Source of the DNA: Flavobacteriia bacterium
Lineage (GTDB): Bacteria > Bacteroidota > Bacteroidia > Flavobacteriales > Flavobacteriaceae
Reading direction: 5' to 3'
DNA: 9,329 nt
NCBI GenBank assembly: GCA_030626085.1
Contig: DAOUPQ010000067.1
Coordinates: 1 to 9,329, forward strand
Position numbers and translations under genes: made by a program. Below, piece after piece: positions 6,292 to 9,329 of this stretch; positions within the stretch are counted from its first letter, which is position 1, and each line of letters starts with the position of its first letter. The notes under the pieces were generated by a model. That model did not search any database and was not told where the DNA came from. It saw nothing but the letters and a program-made list of their open reading frames with translations.

Positions 6292-6969
6292 TCAAACAAT
6301 ATAATTTGTTTTAAACTTAATATATGTTATGGGTTTATTATTTTCTAAATATTGATTTTCGTAGAAAGTCTGAATAGAAATTGCTTCTATGGGTGGACTG
6401 CTACTATTATAAATATCATGATGAGCATAGATTACCTGATGATTTCCTTCGTGTAACATACCCAATAGATAACCATGTAAAAATTCGCTATCTGTTTTTA
6501 AATGAATAATGCCATTTTCATTTAATATATATTGGTATTTTTTCAAAAAATCAGCATTAACTAATCTGTGTTTGGTACGCTTATATTTTATTTGAGGATC
6601 AGGAAATGTGATCCAAATTTCACTCACTTCATTTTCATCAAAACAATGATCAATTAATTCAATTTGGGTTCTTAAAAAAGCAACATTTTCTAATTGATCT
6701 TCGATTGCCGATTTTGCGCCACGCCAAAATCTAGCTCCTTTTATATCAATACCAATAAAATTAATATTTGGATTGTTTTTGGCTAAAGCAATAGTATATT
6801 CGCCTTTACCGCAGCCAAGTTCTAATATAATAGGATTTTGATTGTTAAAAAAAGAATTCCATTTTCCTTTAACTGGAAAACCATCAAGTACTTCTTGCCT
6901 GGTAGGTTGAATTACATTTTTAAACGTCTCGTTTTCACGAAATCTTTTGAGTTTATTCTTACTTCCCAC
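6292..6969 (-). CDS. trmB: tRNA (guanine-N7)-methyltransferase TrmB, GTG start
   Basis: TrmB transfers a methyl group from S-adenosylmethionine to N7 of G46 in the variable loop of tRNAs. The 225-residue length is normal for the family. Visible signatures are the SAM-binding motif ELGCGKGEY (50-58), the acidic ribose-binding residue in GIDIKGAR (Asp75), the catalytic/tRNA-binding block TFPDPQIKYKRTKHRL (121-136), HLKTDSEF (156-163) and the C-terminal TFYE...ITYIKF. The start codon is GTG (6969-6967): an in-frame stop lies three codons upstream, no ATG intervenes, and the MGSKNKLKRF N-terminus looks like that of flavobacterial homologues. The gene sits between the DUF6341-like gene (36 bp upstream) and the ATL gene (14 bp downstream) and is probably the middle gene of a three-gene operon. 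Confidence 0.96.
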   Translation of the reverse strand: MGSKNKLKRFRENETFKNVIQPTRQEVLDGFPVKGKWNSFFNNQNPIILELGCGKGEYTIALAKNNPNINFIGIDIKGARFWRGAKSAIEDQLENVAFLRTQIELIDHCFDENEVSEIWITFPDPQIKYKRTKHRLVNADFLKKYQYILNENGIIHLKTDSEFLHGYLLGMLHEGNHQVIYAHHDIYNSSSPPIEAISIQTFYENQYLENNKPITYIKFKTNYIV

Positions 6970-7005
6970 TGAAATTTAAAAGCTATAACCTTTTTAAAAG
7001 TATTT

Positions 7006-7203
7006 TTATTCATTTGCAGTTTTTCTAAACTTTTGCAATTGCCCTAACCAATAAAGAAACAAAATAAAACCAGTAGATACTAATACAATACTTACAATAT
7101 TTGTACCCCACCAACCATCAATTGAACGTAAAGCATCATAGGGCTTGAATAAACAATTTGTGTGAAAATCGGCTAATGCTCTAAAAAAATTATTTGCTAG
7201 CAT
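7006..7203 (-). CDS. Small single-pass membrane protein, DUF6341-like
   Basis: I take the ATG at 7203 as the start, giving 65 residues; an in-frame TTG at 7227 would add eight residues (MLFLKFKF) without family support. The N-terminal part is amphipathic (MLANNFFRALADFHTNCLF), followed by KPYDALRSIDGWWGTNIVSI with a conserved-looking Trp pair. One transmembrane helix follows (about residues 36-56, IVSIVLVSTGFILFLYWLGQL) and a short basic tail (KFRKTANE). The pattern 'LF.P.DALR......WW..N' plus one helix fits the DUF6341 family of Bacteroidota as I recall it; function is unknown. It lies 36 bp upstream of trmB on the same strand and is divergent from the DUF6427-like membrane protein gene. I recall the order upp, DUF6427, DUF6341, trmB from other flavobacteria, which supports it as a real gene. 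Confidence 0.85.
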   Translation of the reverse strand: MLANNFFRALADFHTNCLFKPYDALRSIDGWWGTNIVSIVLVSTGFILFLYWLGQLQKFRKTANE

Positions 7204-7322
7204 AAATTTAAATTTTAAAAACAACAAAACCTTTAGGCTTATGTTGTAAAGTTTTTTACATTCGCTATATACTTAAATATATACAATTATCAAAAATATG
7301 GATTTTTATTTAAAAAACATTC

Positions 7323-7342
7323 TTGAATTCAATAGAATTGAA
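7323..7342. repeat. Clustered inverted half-sites upstream of the DUF6427-like gene
   Basis: TTGAATTCAA (7323-7332) is a perfect 10-bp palindrome. It overlaps a second dyad, TTCAAT-AGA-ATTGAA (7328-7342), giving three alternating TTGAA/TTCAA half-sites 19-38 bp before the ATG at 7361. An operator is possible. In AT-rich DNA a chance origin is also plausible. Confidence 0.3.
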
Positions 7343-7360
7343 AAAATATAAAATATCATT

Positions 7361-8287
7361 ATGATTGCTGATTTTTTTAATAAGACAAAACCCGTAAATT
7401 TTATAGTACTAAACACATTAAGTGTTTTAATATATTTTACGGCTGTTATTATTAATTATTCTGACGAGAATTACGCATCTTCTTTCGCAAATTTAATTTT
7501 TTATTTATTCTTTTTTTTACTTTTTTTGTTTTTACAAAATTTCATTATACGCAAAAATCAATTGACAAGTGATAATTCCTATGCTCTGTTGATCTTTATA
7601 TTACTATTTGCTTTATTCCCTAAAACTTTTGTCAACTATAAAATATTGATCAGTAATTTTTTTTTAATTCTTGCTATTCGAAGGATTTATAGTTTACGTA
7701 CATTATTTGAAACTAAAAGTAAACTTTTTGACAGTGCATTTTGGATAGGATTAGCAACACTTTTTTATAGTTGGAGTATTACATATTTGATCTTAATATA
7801 TGTTGCAATATTTTTATTTCGAAAATTAAAATGGAATCATTTGATAATTCCCATAGTTGGATTTATTACACCAATTTATTTATATTATGTTTATCTTTTA
7901 GTTGTTGGTAAAGAACTATTATTTAAAAATATTTGGTCCTTTAATCTCTCTTTTCAATATAAAAATTACAATGATCTAAGTTTACTTTTACCCATTGCTA
8001 TTATCTTAGTAGTAATTATTTGGTCAATTTATCCTACATTAAAAAAATATTTAAAAGCAAAAAAACAGAAGAGAGCAACGTATTCATTACTCTTGATACA
8101 CTTATTACTTGCAATAAGCTTAGCAATTGTTTTTCCATTAAAAGATGGTTCAGAATTTTTATTTTTATTCTTTCCTTTTTCAGTTCTTTTTGCAAAATAT
8201 TTACAAATAATAAAGGATTACTGGTTTAAAGAATTAATTCTAATTTTGTTTATTATATTATCAGTTGTTATAACTATTTTATATTAA
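7361..8287 (+). CDS. Polytopic inner-membrane protein, DUF6427-like
   Basis: This 308-residue protein is very hydrophobic, with about nine or ten predicted membrane helices (roughly 13-31, 42-63, 74-90, 94-108, 124-153, 161-182, 206-224, 241-258, 264-282 and 290-307). Short basic loops such as RRIYSLR (107-113), FRKLKWNH (153-160) and KKYLKAKKQKR (228-238) suggest cytoplasmic faces. The opening MIADFFNKTKPVNFIVL resembles the DUF6427 family of Bacteroidota, which has no assigned function that I know of. The sparse polar residues inside the helices do not identify a transporter or enzyme type. It starts at an ATG, divergent from the DUF6341-like gene across 157 bp, and converges on upp with a 4-bp overlap (TTAA). 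Several T-runs of 7-9 bases in the gene simply encode Phe-rich helices. The family assignment is from recall of sequence and gene order. Confidence 0.82.
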   Translation: MIADFFNKTKPVNFIVLNTLSVLIYFTAVIINYSDENYASSFANLIFYLFFFLLFLFLQNFIIRKNQLTSDNSYALLIFILLFALFPKTFVNYKILISNFFLILAIRRIYSLRTLFETKSKLFDSAFWIGLATLFYSWSITYLILIYVAIFLFRKLKWNHLIIPIVGFITPIYLYYVYLLVVGKELLFKNIWSFNLSFQYKNYNDLSLLLPIAIILVVIIWSIYPTLKKYLKAKKQKRATYSLLLIHLLLAISLAIVFPLKDGSEFLFLFFPFSVLFAKYLQIIKDYWFKELILILFIILSVVITILY

Positions 8288-8934
8288 AGTTTATTACCAA
8301 AAGCCAAGTCGCCCGCATCTCCTAATCCGGGAACTATATAACCTTGTTTATTTAATATTTTATCAACTGTAGCTACCCAAAGTTTTGTGTTTTTTGGAAA
8401 GTGATTGGCAATATATGAGATTCCTTCATTAGCTGCTATTACCGAAACTATGTGAACTTGTTTGATTTTTCCCAATTTTTCTAAAGTTTTATATACAGCA
8501 ACTAATGATCTTCCGGTAGCCAACATTGGATCAACTAAAATTAACGTTTTCCCTTCTAATGAAGGAGAAGCTAAATATTCAACTTTTATATCAAAATCAT
8601 CTCCTTTGGTATGATGTCTATATGCAGAAATAAAAGCATTTTCAATTGAATCAAAATAATTAAGAATTCCTTGATGTAAAGGTAAACCTGCTCTTAAAAC
8701 CGAACATAAAACCAGATTATTTTGAATTATACCAATGTCTTTCTTACCAAGAGGAGTTGTTACTTTTTTTAAGTGAAATTCTAACTCTTTACTTAACTCA
8801 TAACTTAAGATTTCGCCAATTCGCTCAATATTTCTTCTAAAGCGCATTGAATCTTTTTGTTTATCAACATCTCTTATTTCAGCAATAAAATTATTTAATA
8901 TCGAATTAGAACTATCAAAATTATGTATTTCCAA
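8284..8934 (-). CDS. upp: Uracil phosphoribosyltransferase, TTG start
   Basis: Upp converts uracil and PRPP to UMP in cytosolic pyrimidine salvage. The 216-residue length is typical of the Bacteroidota form. The 5-phospho-alpha-ribosyl-binding loop is LILVDPMLATG (131-141), preceded by SVLRAGLPL (78-86). The C-terminal uracil-recognition segment is YIVPGLGDAGDLAFG (199-213). All key motifs are intact. The start is unusual: the codon before GAA-ATA-CAT is TTG (8934-8932), an in-frame TAA lies at 8949-8947, and no ATG lies between them. The next Met (residue 30) would delete the conserved-looking HNF...SILNNFIAEIRD segment. TTG, or possibly the adjoining ATT, is therefore the likely initiator. 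The gene is convergent with the DUF6427-like gene, sharing TTAA at the stops, and divergent from the Kbp-like gene. Confidence 0.96.
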   Translation of the reverse strand: MEIHNFDSSNSILNNFIAEIRDVDKQKDSMRFRRNIERIGEILSYELSKELEFHLKKVTTPLGKKDIGIIQNNLVLCSVLRAGLPLHQGILNYFDSIENAFISAYRHHTKGDDFDIKVEYLASPSLEGKTLILVDPMLATGRSLVAVYKTLEKLGKIKQVHIVSVIAANEGISYIANHFPKNTKLWVATVDKILNKQGYIVPGLGDAGDLAFGNKL

Positions 8935-8965
8935 AATATAAGTTTTTTACAAATATAAGTTTTTT
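8934..8965. repeat. 17-bp tandem duplication over the upp promoter and start
   Basis: The 15-mer AAATATAAGTTTTTT occurs at 8934-8948 and again at 8951-8965, a tandem repeat with a 17-bp period. On the minus strand each copy reads AAAAAACTTATATTT. The distal copy completes the box TATATTTG; the proximal copy runs into the TTG start of upp. Confidence 0.85.
8950..8957 (-). promoter_or_regulatory. -7 promoter box for upp
   Basis: The minus strand reads TATATTTG, an exact TAnnTTTG match, 16 bp before the TTG start. Transcription would begin only about 8-10 nt upstream of the initiation codon, giving a nearly leaderless mRNA. No TTG -33 element is found at the usual spacing. Confidence 0.45.
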
Positions 8966-8998
8966 TGTTATTTTTGTGTTCCTAAATTTATAGGGAAA

Positions 8999-9033
8999 TT
9001 GTTTTAATAAAAGCTTAGTTTTTTGTATTTTCG
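8999..9033 (+). promoter_or_regulatory. Probable promoter of the Kbp-like gene
   Basis: TTG at 8999-9001 and TATTTTCG at 9026-9033 (one mismatch to TAnnTTTG) are separated by 24 bp, one base beyond the usual 17-23 range. A start near 9040 would leave a leader of about 29 nt before the ATG at 9069. The position is right; the match is imperfect. Confidence 0.4.
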
Positions 9034-9068
9034 CGGCATTAAAAACTAATCGATAAAAAATTTAAATT

Positions 9069-9329
9069 ATGGGACTTTTTTCATTCAACAAAAATTCTGG
9101 AGAAAAAGCAGTTGATAGTGCTGCTGATAATGCTGCCAAAGCTTCTCAATTAATGAATACTGTCAATTCTTATGGTTACGATGTAACGGATCTTGATATT
9201 GAAATAGATGGTGATACTGCAAAAATTTGGGGTACTGCTGCTGACCAAGCAACTCGTGAAAAAGTATTGTTAACATTAGGTAATACACAAGGTATTGCCA
9301 ACGTAGAAGATAAAATGACTACTGCTATA
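9069..9329 (+). CDS. Kbp/YgaU-like potassium-binding protein, BON domain (3' end beyond the window)
   Basis: The frame opens at an ATG and remains open to the right edge, showing 87 residues. It begins MGLFSFNKNSGEK, closely matching the start of E. coli Kbp (YgaU), MGLFNFVKDAGEK. It continues with a BON-type domain: an Ala-rich helix (about 14-34), LDIEIDGDTAKIWGTAADQ (42-60), EKVLLTLGNTQGIANVEDKM (64-83). In E. coli this cytosolic protein binds potassium and has a C-terminal LysM domain after the BON domain. The LysM part (about 50-60 residues) would lie beyond the window, so it is not seen. Homologues are often annotated as peptidoglycan-binding LysM proteins. No signal peptide is present, consistent with a cytosolic protein. 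Upstream lies a probable promoter at 8999-9033; the gene is divergent from upp across 134 bp. Confidence 0.92.
   Translation, partial: MGLFSFNKNSGEKAVDSAADNAAKASQLMNTVNSYGYDVTDLDIEIDGDTAKIWGTAADQATREKVLLTLGNTQGIANVEDKMTTAI

Noticed and set aside
7204..7227. TTG-initiated extension of the DUF6341-like gene
   Set aside because: It would add only MLFLKFKF from AT-rich leader; the ATG at 7203 gives the family-like N-terminus.
7511..7665. T-runs of 7-9 bases in the DUF6427-like gene as phase-variable tracts
   Set aside because: They encode Phe/Leu-rich membrane helices, similar A/T runs occur throughout the window, and the frame is intact.
8020..8229. Second plus-strand frame inside the DUF6427-like gene
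   Set aside because: It overlaps fully with the main frame, which has coherent membrane helices; the alternative product looks random.
1..9329. CRISPR array, tRNA/rRNA gene, IS element, phage or defence system
   Set aside because: No spaced repeats, cloverleaf, transposase, integrase, terminal inverted repeats or defence motifs were seen on either strand.

Overview
The window reads as ordinary chromosomal housekeeping DNA from a low-GC member of the Bacteroidota, most likely a flavobacterium. The base composition is very AT-rich (roughly 30% GC by eye) and coding density is high. Genes lack Shine-Dalgarno sequences, and several intergenic gaps carry the Bacteroidota -7 promoter box TAnnTTTG. 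Several genes belong to families known essentially from Flavobacteriia (DUF6341-like, DUF6427-like, and the outer-membrane barrel). I see no mobile element, CRISPR array, tRNA, rRNA, phage gene or defence island, and no clear sign of horizontal transfer. No intergenic gap exceeds 160 bases.

Layout, left to right. (1) 1-275, minus: the start of thymidine kinase, cut by the window edge. (2) 405-1702, plus: a two-gene unit, an uncharacterised helical protein followed by a DUF4254 protein, behind a near-consensus promoter at 341-370. (3) 3791-1703, minus: a Spx/ArsC/YffB-type thioredoxin-fold protein followed by a large single-pass AsmA/DUF748-like envelope protein. (4) 3879-5024, plus: a PLP-dependent cystathionine gamma-synthase/lyase, divergent from the thioredoxin-fold gene. 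(5) 7203-5021, minus: DUF6341-like small membrane protein, trmB (tRNA m7G46 methyltransferase), an alkyltransferase-like DNA-repair protein with Ala in place of the active-site Cys, then an outer-membrane beta-barrel protein with its own promoter. (6) 7361-8287, plus: a polytopic DUF6427-like membrane protein. (7) 8934-8284, minus: upp (uracil phosphoribosyltransferase) with a non-ATG start. (8) 9069-9329, plus: the N-terminal BON part of a Kbp/YgaU-like potassium-binding protein, cut by the right edge.

Functionally the window mixes pyrimidine salvage (tdk and upp, at opposite ends), sulfur amino-acid metabolism, tRNA modification, DNA alkylation response and envelope proteins. These are independent small units rather than one pathway. 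The most distinctive sequence-level features are three convergent gene pairs whose stop codons touch or overlap (1700-1705, 5021-5024, 8284-8287) and a 17-bp tandem duplication over the promoter and TTG start of upp. The least understood genes are the 405/1100 pair and the divergent DUF6341-like/DUF6427-like membrane pair. I did not find a convincing new multi-gene system.
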